DNA of 64,000 nucleotides from Hyphomicrobiales bacterium (GCA_900472295.1 UCIA01000002.1:186001-250000); one strand, 5' to 3'; positions 50,624 through 59,506 are shown, counted from the stretch's first letter. The notes: generated by a model from the letters alone, not told the origin. Program-made: numbers and translations.

Positions 50624-51730
50624 ATGATCACGCGACGAGAGGCCCTTTTCGGAGCAGCCATTGGCGCTGCCGCCGTGACGGCACTGCCGGCATTTTCTGC
50701 AACGGTTACAAAGGCAGACATTCAGGGGCTCCCCCGCGAAAAGATCCAGCTCGTGGCACCGCCTTTCGTACATCCGCATGATCAGATCGCCAAGGGCGGA
50801 CCGAAAATCCTCGAGTTCACCATGACGATCGAGGAAAAGCCTGTTGTGATCGATGCCGATGGCACGAAGCTCAATGCGATGACCTATGACGGCTCGATCC
50901 CCGGCCCGCTGATGGTCGTGCACCAGGACGACTATGTCGAACTGACGCTCATCAACCCCGATACCAACTCGCTCGCCCACAACATCGACTTCCACGCCGC
51001 GACCGGCGCCCTGGGCGGCGGCGAACTCACGCTGGTCAATCCCGGCGAACAGGTGACCCTGCGCTTCAAGGCGACGCGATCGGGAACATTTGTCTATCAC
51101 TGCGCGCCCGGCGGTCCGATGATCCCGTGGCATGTCGTCTCCGGCATGAATGGCGCCATCATGGTGCTGCCGCGCGACGGACTCAGGAACGACAAGGGCG
51201 AGCCGGTCAAGTACGACAAGATCTTCTACATCGGCGAGAGCGACTTCTATATTCCCCGCGACGAGAAGGGTAATTTCAAGAGCTACGAATCGGCCGGCGA
51301 CGGCTACGACGACATCGTCAAGGTCATGCGCGGACTGATCCCGACGCATGTCGTGTTCAACGGCAGCGCAGGATCCCTGACCGGCGAGAACGCCATGAAA
51401 GCCAAGGTCGGCGAAACCGTATTGATTGTCCATTCACAGGCCAACCGCGATACGCGGCCACATCTCATCGGTGGACACGGCGACTATGTCTGGGAACAAG
51501 GAAAATTTGCCAACCCGCCGGCCAAGGATCTGGAAACCTGGTTCATCCGCGGCGGTTCGGCAGGCTCGGCGCTCTATACGTTCCTGCAGCCCGGTGTCTA
51601 CGCTTACGTCAACCACAATCTGATCGAAGCTGTGGAACTCGGGGCGACCGCTCACTTCATGGTCGAGGGCGAGTGGGACGAGGATCTGATGACACAGGTC
51701 GAGGCGCCTAAACCCATCGCGACCAACTGA
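50624..51730 (+). CDS. nirK: Copper-containing nitrite reductase NirK
   Basis: NirK reduces nitrite to nitric oxide. The 368-residue protein has an N-terminal leader ([20 protein letters not shown], with R-R) and two cupredoxin domains. Type 1 copper ligands are His119, Cys160, His170 and Met175 ([29 protein letters not shown]); type 2 ligands are His124, His159 and probably His280 ([10 protein letters not shown]). The [12 protein letters not shown] spacing is the form found in Rhodobacter-like class I enzymes. It is followed by nirV. Electron donor is likely the pseudoazurin encoded 2.3 kb downstream. Confidence 0.97.
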   Translation: MITRREALFGAAIGAAAVTALPAFSATVTKADIQGLPREKIQLVAPPFVHPHDQIAKGGPKILEFTMTIEEKPVVIDADGTKLNAMTYDGSIPGPLMVVHQDDYVELTLINPDTNSLAHNIDFHAATGALGGGELTLVNPGEQVTLRFKATRSGTFVYHCAPGGPMIPWHVVSGMNGAIMVLPRDGLRNDKGEPVKYDKIFYIGESDFYIPRDEKGNFKSYESAGDGYDDIVKVMRGLIPTHVVFNGSAGSLTGENAMKAKVGETVLIVHSQANRDTRPHLIGGHGDYVWEQGKFANPPAKDLETWFIRGGSAGSALYTFLQPGVYAYVNHNLIEAVELGATAHFMVEGEWDEDLMTQVEAPKPIATN

Positions 51731-51744
51731 CGGCACTCCAATTT

Positions 51745-51769
51745 GCCCGGACAGCGTCGCTGTCCGGGC
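51745..51769 (+). terminator. Hairpin between nirK and nirV
   Basis: GCCCGGACAG pairs with CTGTCCGGGC around a 5-nt loop, directly after the nirK stop and 12 bp before the nirV start. No U-run follows, so it may act as an attenuator or mRNA-end stabiliser rather than a full stop. Confidence 0.7.
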
Positions 51770-51780
51770 GGACAAAAGCC

Positions 51781-52650
51781 ATGTCTCCTTTCATCCTGAA
51801 GGTTGTTTCGGTCGCCATGGCGGTCGCAACGATTCCGATAGGCTTTTCCGCCATCAACCGGAACGGACATCGACAGTCCCACCCTGCCGCCACGACAGTT
51901 ACCCTGGCCGCCGGTTCGATCACCTATCCCATGCCGGGCGAGTTCCTTCGGAATGGACGGCCGCAAGCAAATCCGCGGCTCAGCCGACAGTTCAACAAAC
52001 CCATCGAGATCATGACCCATCAGGTTAGCGCGTCCGACTATTCGGATTGTGTAGCGGCTGGCGGCTGTCAGCCGGCACAGGAGACGCGCGCGATCCCGCC
52101 CAATGCTCCCGTTACCGGAGTGAGCTATCTCGACGCCAATGCCTATGCCCTTTGGTATTCGAAGGCGACCGGCGACTACTGGCGGCTGCCATCCGACGAA
52201 GAGTGGGCTTTTGCCGCGTCCGAGCGGTTCGCAGGGGAATTTGAGGGTGTCGAAATCGATGCCGACAATCCCGCCAGGCGTTGGCTCACCAGCTACAAGG
52301 CCGAGGTGGACCTCAATCGCAAACCGGATCCTTTGCCGAGGAGCCGTGGCTCTTTTGGGGTGAATTCCTTAGGCCTCGCCGACTTTTCCGGAAACGTCTG
52401 GGAGTGGACATCGACATGCTATGTCCGTACCACGTTGGCAGCGGATGGAACCGGTGTCGCGACTTCGGTCGACAATTGCGGCGTCCACGTCCTCGAAGGG
52501 CTTCACAGGGCCTACATGTCGAACTTCGTCGGCGACGGGAAAAGCGGCGGCTGCGCCGTTGGCGCACCTCCCGACAATCTGGGATTTAGGCTGATCCGGG
52601 ACCACCGAGGATGGGCGAACCGTTTCCTCGGCTACCTCGGCATAGCGTGA
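51781..52650 (+). CDS. nirV: NirV, formylglycine-generating-enzyme-like protein of nirK operons
   Basis: This 289-residue protein has an N-terminal signal-like segment and a sulfatase-modifying factor (FGE) domain. Landmarks are VTGVSYLDANAYALWYSKAT, GDYWRLPSDEEWAFAASERF, GLADFSGNVWEWTSTCYVRT and a C-terminal LGFRLIRDHR. The catalytic cysteine pair of true FGE is not obvious. NirV genes accompany nirK in denitrifying rhizobia, and the biochemical role is unclear. Separated from nirK by a hairpin. Confidence 0.92.
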   Translation: MSPFILKVVSVAMAVATIPIGFSAINRNGHRQSHPAATTVTLAAGSITYPMPGEFLRNGRPQANPRLSRQFNKPIEIMTHQVSASDYSDCVAAGGCQPAQETRAIPPNAPVTGVSYLDANAYALWYSKATGDYWRLPSDEEWAFAASERFAGEFEGVEIDADNPARRWLTSYKAEVDLNRKPDPLPRSRGSFGVNSLGLADFSGNVWEWTSTCYVRTTLAADGTGVATSVDNCGVHVLEGLHRAYMSNFVGDGKSGGCAVGAPPDNLGFRLIRDHRGWANRFLGYLGIA

Positions 52651-52706
52651 AAAACAGAAGCGTCCGCTCCATCGCTTTTCGCCTGTCGCCAGCTCTCCCC
52701 GCCGCC

Positions 52707-53882
52707 TTACCTTGCCTTTGGCGTCATCAACGCGGTTCCGTAGATGAGGATGAAGCTTGCAAATGCCGCCACCCATGCGGTGCCGGCCATGTCGATCACC
52801 ACGTCATAGGGCACGAAGGCGGCCAGGATCCTCAATGATCCCGCCAGAAGGACTGTCACGAAGATGAACGAGGCGTCTTTCCCAGCCTTGAGCTGTTGCC
52901 CGGTGTGGCCAAGCGTCGCGCGGGTCATCACGGCAAGCGTCATTGAGCCTACCGCGCCCGTCCCGAGAGCGTGAAGCCCTGCCGCCGCCGGGACGGCACC
53001 GGGAAAGAAGATCGACGCCGAGACCAGTGCAAAACCGATCGGCACGAAGGCATAGGCAAGATGCAAAACGAGGACCAGCGGATCCCGCAATGTACGCTCG
53101 CCAGCCCAGCGCGACAGACGCCATGCCTGGCAGACTGCCGCGACAGCCATGAGCGTTCCTGACGCGCCGCGGTCGGGAGCGAGCGTCCACGCCCCCAGCG
53201 CCACGGCTGAGATGACAAGTGATGCGATGTCGAAACGATCGAATGGCGCGGGAAGCCTGCCCGGATTTTCGCGGACGAGCCAGTTGCGGGTGAAGCTCGG
53301 AATGATGCGCCCACCGATCAGCGAGATGAGCATGATCGCCGCAGCCATGCCGAGCCTGCGGCTGATATCGGAGGTTCCTTCAAGGTGCGCCTCGATATGG
53401 AACGCGCCGTTGGCACACGCAAGAACGGCAAGCGGCAGCAGCACCTTGAGATTGCGCCAGTTGCGCCCAGCGACGATCTCGCGTGCCGCCGCCGCAGCGA
53501 CCGCAAGCAGAAATGAGCCATCTATCACAGCGGCTGTTTGCCAGCCGATATCCGCCGAGAAGAAGACAGCGATGCGGCCGGCAAGCCACAGAAGAACCAG
53601 CGCCAGCAGCGGCAGCCCTTGCACGGGCAGCCGGCCGGTCCAGTTGGGAATGGCGGTCAGTAGGAAGCCGGTGACGATCGCCGGCAGATAGCCGAACAGC
53701 ATCTCATGGATGTGCCAGTCGACGGGGACAAAGGCACTATGAGCGTCGAGTTCGCCCGCATACATCGGCAGCCAAAGCAGAATGGAGAGCGCCGCATAAA
53801 GCGACCCGAGGAAGAAGAATGGCCTGAACCCATAGGAAAGAAATGCGGTCCCGGTGTAGGCGCGAAGGTGGGAAATCCCCAT
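52707..53882 (-). CDS. nnrS: NnrS-family haem-copper membrane protein
   Basis: This 391-residue protein has about twelve membrane helices. It has FLSYGFRPFFFLGSLYAALS near the N-terminus, VPVDWHIHEMLFGYLPAIVT (His-rich haem-binding), GRIIPSFTRNWLV and GLHALGTGAVGSMTLAVMTR with HTGQQ later. NnrS proteins bind haem and copper and reduce nitrosative stress. Start ATG 53882 (GAGG 9 bp upstream) is preferred over 53891. It follows the pseudoazurin gene on the same strand by about 105 bp, and convergent with nirV. Confidence 0.92.
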   Translation of the reverse strand: MGISHLRAYTGTAFLSYGFRPFFFLGSLYAALSILLWLPMYAGELDAHSAFVPVDWHIHEMLFGYLPAIVTGFLLTAIPNWTGRLPVQGLPLLALVLLWLAGRIAVFFSADIGWQTAAVIDGSFLLAVAAAAAREIVAGRNWRNLKVLLPLAVLACANGAFHIEAHLEGTSDISRRLGMAAAIMLISLIGGRIIPSFTRNWLVRENPGRLPAPFDRFDIASLVISAVALGAWTLAPDRGASGTLMAVAAVCQAWRLSRWAGERTLRDPLVLVLHLAYAFVPIGFALVSASIFFPGAVPAAAGLHALGTGAVGSMTLAVMTRATLGHTGQQLKAGKDASFIFVTVLLAGSLRILAAFVPYDVVIDMAGTAWVAAFASFILIYGTALMTPKAR

Positions 53883-53987
53883 GACTTGCATCCTCAAATG
53901 AATAGGGCCGGATGAACTGCCGTCCTCGGCCCATCCGGCCCGCGCCTGCCTTTTTGATGCGGCCGGCATGGCTGTATTGATTGCTGG

Positions 53988-54425
53988 TCAGTTGGCGGGA
54001 ATCTGGGTGAACAGGTCGGCGAACACCGGTTTTGCTTTGCCGGCATGCTTGACCGCCTTGGCTGCTTCCAGGTTGGCAGGCTTGCCGACAACGATGAGTG
54101 CGACCATCCCCATGCCGTAGTGGGGGGCGCATTTGACTCCGTAGACGCCCTCCTGGGTCAGTGTGACGGTGATTTCCTCGTTGGTCTTTCCCTTGAAAGG
54201 CTCAGCGCCGGCCGGGATCATTCCCTTGATCGACTCCGCATCATGGCTCTTGTCGGTCGGCACGAACTTGACGGTGTCGCCTGGTGCCGCCTTGACGAAG
54301 GCCGGCTGGAAAACCATTGCGCCTTTTTCGCCCTTGTTGAGCATTTGCACCACATGCTCTTCCGCGCTTGCCCCGTTGGAGAGCGCCAGGATGGAGATTG
54401 CTGCAGCGAGGATGGAGATTTTCAT
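53988..54425 (-). CDS. Pseudoazurin (periplasmic blue copper electron carrier)
   Basis: This 145-residue protein has a signal peptide ([21 protein letters not shown], cut after about residue 21) and a cupredoxin fold. Copper ligands are a His in [12 protein letters not shown], then Cys, His and Met in the [12 protein letters not shown] motif. Pseudoazurins donate electrons to NirK and N2O reductase. The promoter region (54426-54575) has the TTGCG-N4-CGCAA box also found before nirK, which ties it to the same regulon. Confidence 0.95.
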   Translation of the reverse strand: MKISILAAAISILALSNGASAEEHVVQMLNKGEKGAMVFQPAFVKAAPGDTVKFVPTDKSHDAESIKGMIPAGAEPFKGKTNEEITVTLTQEGVYGVKCAPHYGMGMVALIVVGKPANLEAAKAVKHAGKAKPVFADLFTQIPAN

Positions 54426-54499
54426 CGTTCTGTCCTTTGTTTCGTCTTGGCGGCATTGCGCCGTTCCATGCCAATTAGCCTGAAGCAGCCGGGGACAAT

Positions 54500-54513
54500 T
54501 TGCGCTGGCGCAA
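54500..54513. promoter_or_regulatory. NnrR-type box between pseudoazurin and nnrR-like genes
   Basis: TTGCGCTGGCGCAA, perfect palindrome identical in half-sites (TTGCG/CGCAA) to the box before nirK. It lies 75 bp before the pseudoazurin start and 63 bp before the regulator start. Confidence 0.85.
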
Positions 54514-54575
54514 ACTCGGGATAAGAAAGGTTTGCCGCACGATTGGTGCGGACGTAGGCCTGTGAGGAAATCCGC

Positions 54576-55277
54576 TTGGTTACGCTGGATCGATCGCTGA
54601 TATCGCAGCTGCCGCTCTTCCAGGGGATGGTGCCTCAGGAGCAAAGCGAGATTCTCAAAGGCGCTCGATCATCTCGCTACGCCAAGGACTCCGCGGTTTT
54701 CGAGCAGGAAACCGAGGCCCATTCGTTTTTCGTGCTGATCTCTGGCCACATACGCGTCGTCCGCACCACGCCGGATGGTCAGCAGATCATCGCCAGATAC
54801 ATCAGCGAAGGCGAAATTTTTGGTGTCGCCGCAGCACTTGGCCGGACGACCTATCCCGCCAGCGCTATCGCGGCGGTCGACTGCGTGGTGCTGGCCTGGC
54901 CCAACGCTCTTTGGCCGGAGCTGGCGCGGCAGTTCCCAGTGTTTGGGACAACCACCTACAGGACGGTGGGAACCAGGCTGCAGGAGACCCAGACACGGGT
55001 GGTCGAGATGTCCACCGAGCAGGTGGAGCAGCGGGTTGCGCATGCGTTGTTGCGATTGGCAAACCAGACCGGCCGAAAGACCGACAGCGGCATCGAGATC
55101 GACTTCCCGATTTCGAGGCAGGACATTGCCGAGATGACGGGAACGACGCTGCACACCGTCAGTCGCCTGCTCAGCAAGTGGGAAGACGATGGAATCATCG
55201 TCAGCCGACGCCAGAAAGTCACCGTGAGGGATGCGCATCACCTTCTGGTTCTGGCCGAGAACCGGAGCAAGGGTTGA
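54576..55277 (+). CDS. nnrR: NnrR-like Crp/Fnr regulator without Fe-S cysteines
   Basis: This 233-residue regulator has an N-terminal effector domain ([34 protein letters not shown]), a dimerisation helix and a C-terminal helix-turn-helix ([20 protein letters not shown] with T-V-S-R at the recognition helix). It has no N-terminal cysteine cluster, unlike FnrN at 40059. NnrR/Dnr-type proteins sense NO through haem and activate nirK and nor genes. The start is a TTG at 54576 with GAGGAAA upstream. Divergent from pseudoazurin with a shared NnrR-type box. Confidence 0.8.
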   Translation: MVTLDRSLISQLPLFQGMVPQEQSEILKGARSSRYAKDSAVFEQETEAHSFFVLISGHIRVVRTTPDGQQIIARYISEGEIFGVAAALGRTTYPASAIAAVDCVVLAWPNALWPELARQFPVFGTTTYRTVGTRLQETQTRVVEMSTEQVEQRVAHALLRLANQTGRKTDSGIEIDFPISRQDIAEMTGTTLHTVSRLLSKWEDDGIIVSRRQKVTVRDAHHLLVLAENRSKG

Positions 55278-55280
55278 TCC

Positions 55281-55496
55281 TCACCGTTCTCCTCGAACAG
55301 CCGATTCCAGGTCCAAAATGACGCGGGTCTCGTCGATCTCATGCTCGCGGCATGCTTCGGCCAGGGTATGGAATGTGCCGATCGGGCAGCCAACGCAAAG
55401 CATCCTGTAGCTCAGCATCACTGCCACCGTTGCCGGCCATTTTCTCATGATCTCGTCGACGACCATGTCCCGCCCGATCGAACTGAGTTCCTTCAC
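55281..55496 (-). CDS. DUF1858 domain protein
   Basis: This 71-residue protein matches DUF1858: a short helical protein with a C-x2-C pair (MLCVGCPIGTFHTLAEAC) after a basic segment (VDEIMRKWPATVAVML). The domain is often associated with hybrid cluster protein and related redox or NO functions. The GTG start at 55496 has GGAG 8 bp upstream. It converges with the NnrR-type gene with a 3-bp gap. A role in nitrosative stress is an inference from context. Confidence 0.82.
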   Translation of the reverse strand: MKELSSIGRDMVVDEIMRKWPATVAVMLSYRMLCVGCPIGTFHTLAEACREHEIDETRVILDLESAVRGER

Positions 55497-55655
55497 GATA
55501 CAGTCTCCACGATTGGCGAAGCCCCATAATATATCCCGTCCGCGCTGCCTTCCTTGCGCTTGCGCAACTTCACAGAACCGGCGCCGAGCCTCTCGGAATC
55601 ATTTTGTTGAGGACAAACGCCCATGGCAGAGGCCGGGACCAAATCGCAAGACCCG

Positions 55656-56351
55656 TCAGATAGCAGTCCCAACGACCGCACCGATACCTGCGGTCAGCGC
55701 CATCGCCGCAGCGCCCCAGAAGGTGACGCGAACAGTTGCCCTTAACACATTGGCGCCGCCTGCTTTGGCGCCAATGGCGCCCAGAGCCGCCAGGAGCAGG
55801 AGTGAGGTAACAGACACGGTCGCCGCGAGCCAGGCGGCCGGTGAAACAAGCACCATCGCCATTGGCATCGCCGCGCCAACCGAAAATGCGGCCGCAGAGG
55901 TCAGCGCGGCCTGGATTGGCCTGGCCGTCGTCACCTCCGAAATACCGAGTTCGTCACGGGCGTGCGCGCCAAGCGCGTCCTTCGCCATCAATTGGTCGGC
56001 GACCTGCAAAGCCAGCGTTGGCTCCAGGCCACGTTTGACATAGATCTCCGCAAGTTCCTGCCGCTCGAAATCTGGCTGCGTCGCCAGTTCCCCTTTCTCG
56101 CGGGCAAGGTCGGCTTGTTCGGTATCGGACTGCGAACTGACCGAGACATACTCGCCCGCCGCCATCGACATCGCACCGGCGACCAGTCCAGCGATGCCGG
56201 CCACCAGAACATTGGAGGCCGCGGCATTGGCTGCCGCGACGCCAACGATCAGGCTGGCCGTCGAGACGATGCCGTCATTGGCGCCGAGCACGGCAGCGCG
56301 CAGCCAGCCGACGCGCGATACAAGGTGGTTTTCATTGTGCAGCCGGCTCAT
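55656..56351 (-). CDS. VIT/CCC1-family iron or manganese transporter
   Basis: This 231-residue membrane protein of the vacuolar iron transporter family has MSRLHNENHLVSRVGWLRAA at the start, ANDGIVSTASLIVGVAAANA (substrate pore), AGAMSMAAGEYVSVSSQSDTEQAD (conserved acidic and Ser/Met motif) and a C-terminal helix pair. Bacterial members store or export Fe2+ or Mn2+. It follows cytochrome b561 by 4 bp, so the two form an operon. A decayed N-terminal copy lies at 29485-29573. Confidence 0.9.
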   Translation of the reverse strand: MSRLHNENHLVSRVGWLRAAVLGANDGIVSTASLIVGVAAANAAASNVLVAGIAGLVAGAMSMAAGEYVSVSSQSDTEQADLAREKGELATQPDFERQELAEIYVKRGLEPTLALQVADQLMAKDALGAHARDELGISEVTTARPIQAALTSAAAFSVGAAMPMAMVLVSPAAWLAATVSVTSLLLLAALGAIGAKAGGANVLRATVRVTFWGAAAMALTAGIGAVVGTAI

Positions 56352-56355
56352 GGCA

Positions 56356-56874
56356 TCACAGCGCGCGCCGCCCAGAAGGTCGCAGCATCCTGACCAGCAC
56401 ATCCGATTTCACATAGAAGTGTTGCCACAGCGCCGCTGCGGCATGGAGGCCGACGACAATGATGATCACCGGCTTGGCGAGTTCGTGGATCTCACCCATC
56501 GCTCGAAAGCTGAAGTACCATGCCAGTGCCCCGGTAATCGGCATCCCAAAAATGAAAAGATACAGCAGGAAATGGGCGGCTGCGGCAATCCGCTTCTGCA
56601 AGACGCTTTCTTCGGGAGGCGCCGCCGGCACACCATCCCGTAGGCGGACTGCAAACCTCCACATCGCCAGCACCAGAACAGCCAAACCGACATAGATATG
56701 AATGTTCGCGTTGAAGATGTCGCCAGCTGCCGGCTCGGTGCCGCGCGAGAACGCCCGGTAAGCCGGCTTGATGTCCTCACCGATTACAAGCTGCAGGACG
56801 ATAAGCCCCGCGATAGTCCAATGCAGCAATATCTGGGTTCCGGTGTATCCGGCCGGCTCGTTGGCAACAGTCAT
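56356..56874 (-). CDS. Cytochrome b561
   Basis: This 172-residue four-helix membrane protein carries haem b. Likely ligand histidines lie in TQILLHWTIAGLIVLQLVIG, ANIHIYVGLAVLVLAMWRFA and GLHAAAALWQHFYVKSDVLV. Electrons from quinol or ascorbate-like donors may pass to periplasmic partners. First gene of a unit with VIT. A weak FNR-like sequence lies 54 bp upstream (56929-56942). Confidence 0.92.
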   Translation of the reverse strand: MTVANEPAGYTGTQILLHWTIAGLIVLQLVIGEDIKPAYRAFSRGTEPAAGDIFNANIHIYVGLAVLVLAMWRFAVRLRDGVPAAPPEESVLQKRIAAAAHFLLYLFIFGMPITGALAWYFSFRAMGEIHELAKPVIIIVVGLHAAAALWQHFYVKSDVLVRMLRPSGRRAL

Positions 56875-56928
56875 GGGCAGCGACCTCGTTTGAGAGAACG
56901 TTTCTACCTCGCTGCTTATGCGCCAATC

Positions 56929-56942
56929 TTGATCTATGACAA
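56929..56942. promoter_or_regulatory. Weak FNR-like box upstream of cytochrome b561
   Basis: TTGATCTATGACAA: perfect left half-site, but the right half (GACAA) differs at two positions from ATCAA. Position (54 bp from the start) is suitable. Support is weaker than for the other boxes. Confidence 0.4.
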
Positions 56943-57076
56943 GTCAATCCCCCTTGAGCTTTCACGGGTCCCTAGCAGCTCGACCTCGACTGACAGCCAG
57001 TTGTCAGCTTGGTCGTGGGATATTGCATCTGAAGCGAACCAGACGCTGCAAGATTCAACGTGGAAGCACAATTCCA

Positions 57077-57658
57077 ATGAAACAGATTGCCCTGTCACTT
57101 ATCGTGGTTGCCGCCTCTGGCGTTTATGTCTGGGATCAAACCGGCAAGGACCCGGCAGACGACATGCTTGGTTCGGCGTTGCCGGAAAGCGCGGCCGAGG
57201 CACCTGCTGCGCAACCCAATGAGCCGGCATCCGATGCGCCCATGCCGGCGTTTCGGACCCAGCCGGCCCCCCTCGACCCTCGGTTCAGAACAAGGTTCCC
57301 GATCGCCAGGGAAACGACGGCGGGCATTGAAGTTCCCGCCAAACGGCCAAATGATCCTGTCAAGCGGACTGCGGTCCCGATGGTACCGCAACCATCGCCA
57401 GCTCCACCGGAGCAGCCAGTGGCGCGGGCTGTCACCAATCCTGCGTCATCAACGCCTTCATTCGCCGTGACGCCCTCACAAGGAAATCCGGCGCCGGCAC
57501 GATCTCAACGTTTTTGGCCCTGGCTGCCGGAGTGTTCGCCGTTGGGACTTGGTTCTTCGGCGGTCTCGCCCTGGATCACGCCGAAGCGGCCGGCTTCAGC
57601 AGCGATATCGCGGAAATCCACGAAATGCTGGGGGGTATCACTGCCTTTGCCTTCCTGA
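57077..57658 (+). CDS. Proline-rich exported protein, probably broken FMN-binding-type gene
   Basis: The frame from ATG 57077 begins with a hydrophobic N-terminus (MKQIALSLIVVAASGVYVWD) and a long Pro/Ala-rich linker (VPQPSPAPPEQPVARA), like rhizobial FMN-binding periplasmic proteins. The FMN-binding domain with its S/T-GAT motif is missing, and beyond about 57440 the text is low-complexity. It is probably truncated or frameshifted into the following DUF2231-like frame. Function unknown. Confidence 0.5.
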   Translation: MKQIALSLIVVAASGVYVWDQTGKDPADDMLGSALPESAAEAPAAQPNEPASDAPMPAFRTQPAPLDPRFRTRFPIARETTAGIEVPAKRPNDPVKRTAVPMVPQPSPAPPEQPVARAVTNPASSTPSFAVTPSQGNPAPARSQRFWPWLPECSPLGLGSSAVSPWITPKRPASAAISRKSTKCWGVSLPLPS

Positions 57659-57837
57659 TCTGGGGACTGGTGCGGCTAGCGCTTTGGATGCGGAATCGCG
57701 AGTTACGGGCTGTAACGATCGCCATCCCTTTGATCGAGATTTGCGGAGCAATTCTGGTCACTGCGACGGCCTATTATGGTGGACTGCTTGTCTACGAACT
57801 TGGCGTGAATGTCGCCAAGACGGCTATCGCTGGTTGA
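57514..57837 (+). CDS. DUF2231-like membrane protein (C-terminal part)
   Basis: This frame gives FAVGTWFFGGLALDHAEAAG, IHEMLGGITAFAFLIWGLVR and a C-terminal TATAYYGGLLVYELGVNV. The last is typical of DUF2231, a haem-associated four-helix family. Without the N-terminal two helices it is probably a truncated gene; reading in this frame can be extended upstream (AFIRRDALTRKSGAG) without a good start. The TTG at 57514 is therefore a formal start only. Confidence 0.5.
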   Translation: MALAAGVFAVGTWFFGGLALDHAEAAGFSSDIAEIHEMLGGITAFAFLIWGLVRLALWMRNRELRAVTIAIPLIEICGAILVTATAYYGGLLVYELGVNVAKTAIAG

Positions 57838-57894
57838 CCGGCAGGCGCCCGTAATTCGCGACCCCAACTCTGGACCATGTGCCTCGACGAAAAA

Positions 57895-57908
57895 ATGATT
57901 CAGATCAA
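57895..57908. promoter_or_regulatory. FNR/FixK-type box before CBS-BON gene 2
   Basis: ATGATTCAGATCAA: right half-site perfect, left one base off (ATGAT for TTGAT). It lies 60 bp before the ATG at 57969, the same arrangement as the first CBS-BON gene (55 bp). Confidence 0.6.
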
Positions 57909-57968
57909 GGCGCTTCGTGCATCTGGAGCCTAAGAAGCCGGAGGTTTGGAGAACTCCGGAGAGCGAAC

Positions 57969-58667
57969 ATGCAAGCCGCAGCCATAATGAGCAAGCCAGT
58001 CGTCGGCATAGACCCGTCCGCATCGATCGCCGAGGCGGCCGCGATGATGCTCTTCAAGAGGATCAGCGGCTTGCCCGTCATTCGCGGCGACGGCACGCTG
58101 GTGGGGATTGTCAGCGAGGGTGATTTCCTGCGTCGCGGGGAACTGGGCACGGAGTGCAAGCGCTCGCGCTGGCTGGAACTTCTCGTCAGCCCCGGAAAAG
58201 CCGCCGATGAATATGTCCACGCCAATGGACGACGGATCGAGGAGGTGATGTCGCAAGATGTCGTCACGGCATCCCCCACCGCATCACTCGCCGAGGTCGT
58301 CGATCTCATGGCGCGCCACCACGTCAAACGCATTCCGGTCATCGACGGTGGGAAAGTCGTCGGCATCATCACCCGCTCCGATCTCCTGCGGGCATTGCTC
58401 GCTGTCGCGCCGGCCCCGCCCCCGATGTTTACCGACGACGCACAGATCCGAGACGCTATCCTTGCCGAGCTTGCCAAGCAGAAGTGGGCCGGCAAGGAAA
58501 TGATCGACGTAACCGTGGACAAGGGGATGGTCGAACTCAGCGGAGCGATTTTCGACGAACGCGAGCGCCAGGCAGCCATCATCGCCGCCGAAAACGTCGC
58601 TGGTGTTAGGGCTGTCAGAGACCATCTCTTCTGTGCCGGCCCATTCTCGGTGGTGCTTGTCTCGTAG
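57969..58667 (+). CDS. CBS-pair plus BON-domain protein, paralogue 2
   Basis: This 232-residue paralogue of 49615-50313 has the same length and domain order. CBS1 starts AAIMSKPVVGIDPSASIAEA and ends VGIVSEGDFLRRG; CBS2 contains EEVMSQDVVTASPTASLAEV and ends VGIITRSDLL. The BON part has VTVDKGMVELSGAIFDERER. Identity between the two is roughly 55-60 percent by eye, so duplication is not recent. The intervening FNR-type box suggests the same regulation. Two homologous nucleotide-binding proteins under one regulon may report the energy state to different partners. Confidence 0.88.
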   Translation: MQAAAIMSKPVVGIDPSASIAEAAAMMLFKRISGLPVIRGDGTLVGIVSEGDFLRRGELGTECKRSRWLELLVSPGKAADEYVHANGRRIEEVMSQDVVTASPTASLAEVVDLMARHHVKRIPVIDGGKVVGIITRSDLLRALLAVAPAPPPMFTDDAQIRDAILAELAKQKWAGKEMIDVTVDKGMVELSGAIFDERERQAAIIAAENVAGVRAVRDHLFCAGPFSVVLVS

Positions 58668-58758
58668 CTGCATTGTAGGATCGAGCAACCCGCATTGTCG
58701 CGACCCTACAGTCGAAGGAAATTTCTGCGTTCCTTGATCGCGGCTGCTACCATCAATC

Positions 58759-59307
58759 CTAGATCGCAGTTGCCGCTATCAACGGTCGCACCAACAACAG
58801 GGCGAATGCAATAAGCGCCGCGCCGGCAACTCTGTCTGCCACTCTCCCGTCTTCGCCAAGCCGCCTGCCGAGCAGAAGCCACGCCGATCCCGTTGCGGTC
58901 GTGATCATCAGCAGCACGATCCAGAAAATCCCAGGCACCCGCAGCGCGACGTCTGTCGGCACGATTGCCAGGCAATAGATAAACGCCTTCGGATTGAGGG
59001 CGCTGGTTGCCAAGACAGCAAGGGCGTCGCTTTTCGCAGAGGCGTTGATCCTTGCGCTTGTCATCAGTCGCAGGCCAAGCACGACGAGCCATACGGCCGC
59101 AATGAGGCTGAGCGCCTGGATAGCGCCGGGCGGCATCAAGGATCGTAGCGAAAACCAGCACGCGGCGGCGATTCCGTATCCGCATGCCTGCGCGAGCAAA
59201 AGCGTCAATGCCTTCTGTCGCTTGACCGAACCTGCCAGCAAAAGGGCGTTGGTTGGCCCCGGCGCCAGAAAAAGCAGAAATGCTTCCAGAAAAAAAAGAG
59301 CGTCCAA
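58759..59307 (-). CDS. LysE-family exporter
   Basis: This 182-residue membrane protein has about five helices. The start FFLEAFLLFLAPGPTNALLL contains the LysE/RhtB signature P-G-P-x-N (here APGPTN), and the middle ALNPKAFIYCLAIVPTDVAL matches the central N-P-K. The family exports amino acids or derivatives. It starts at a TTG (59307) followed by a homopolymer (CTCTTTTTTTTC); some family members are 20 residues longer, so the start is uncertain. Monocistronic. Confidence 0.8.
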   Translation of the reverse strand: MDALFFLEAFLLFLAPGPTNALLLAGSVKRQKALTLLLAQACGYGIAAACWFSLRSLMPPGAIQALSLIAAVWLVVLGLRLMTSARINASAKSDALAVLATSALNPKAFIYCLAIVPTDVALRVPGIFWIVLLMITTATGSAWLLLGRRLGEDGRVADRVAGAALIAFALLLVRPLIAATAI

Positions 59308-59506
59308 AACTGCCTGTTCCCGTGGATGTCGACTTCGACTGCTGCAAAGCTCCGTTAGCGTTGACCCTCTTCAAAATCCTGGTCGCAAGCAAAACGTGTC
59401 ACTTACGCAATTGCCTCGGTTTTTCGCTTCGGACAACGGGCGGCGAGAAGCATGACAATCGATGTCGCTCGGCGACACCGTACATCCCACAGCAACCTAT
59501 GGGACA

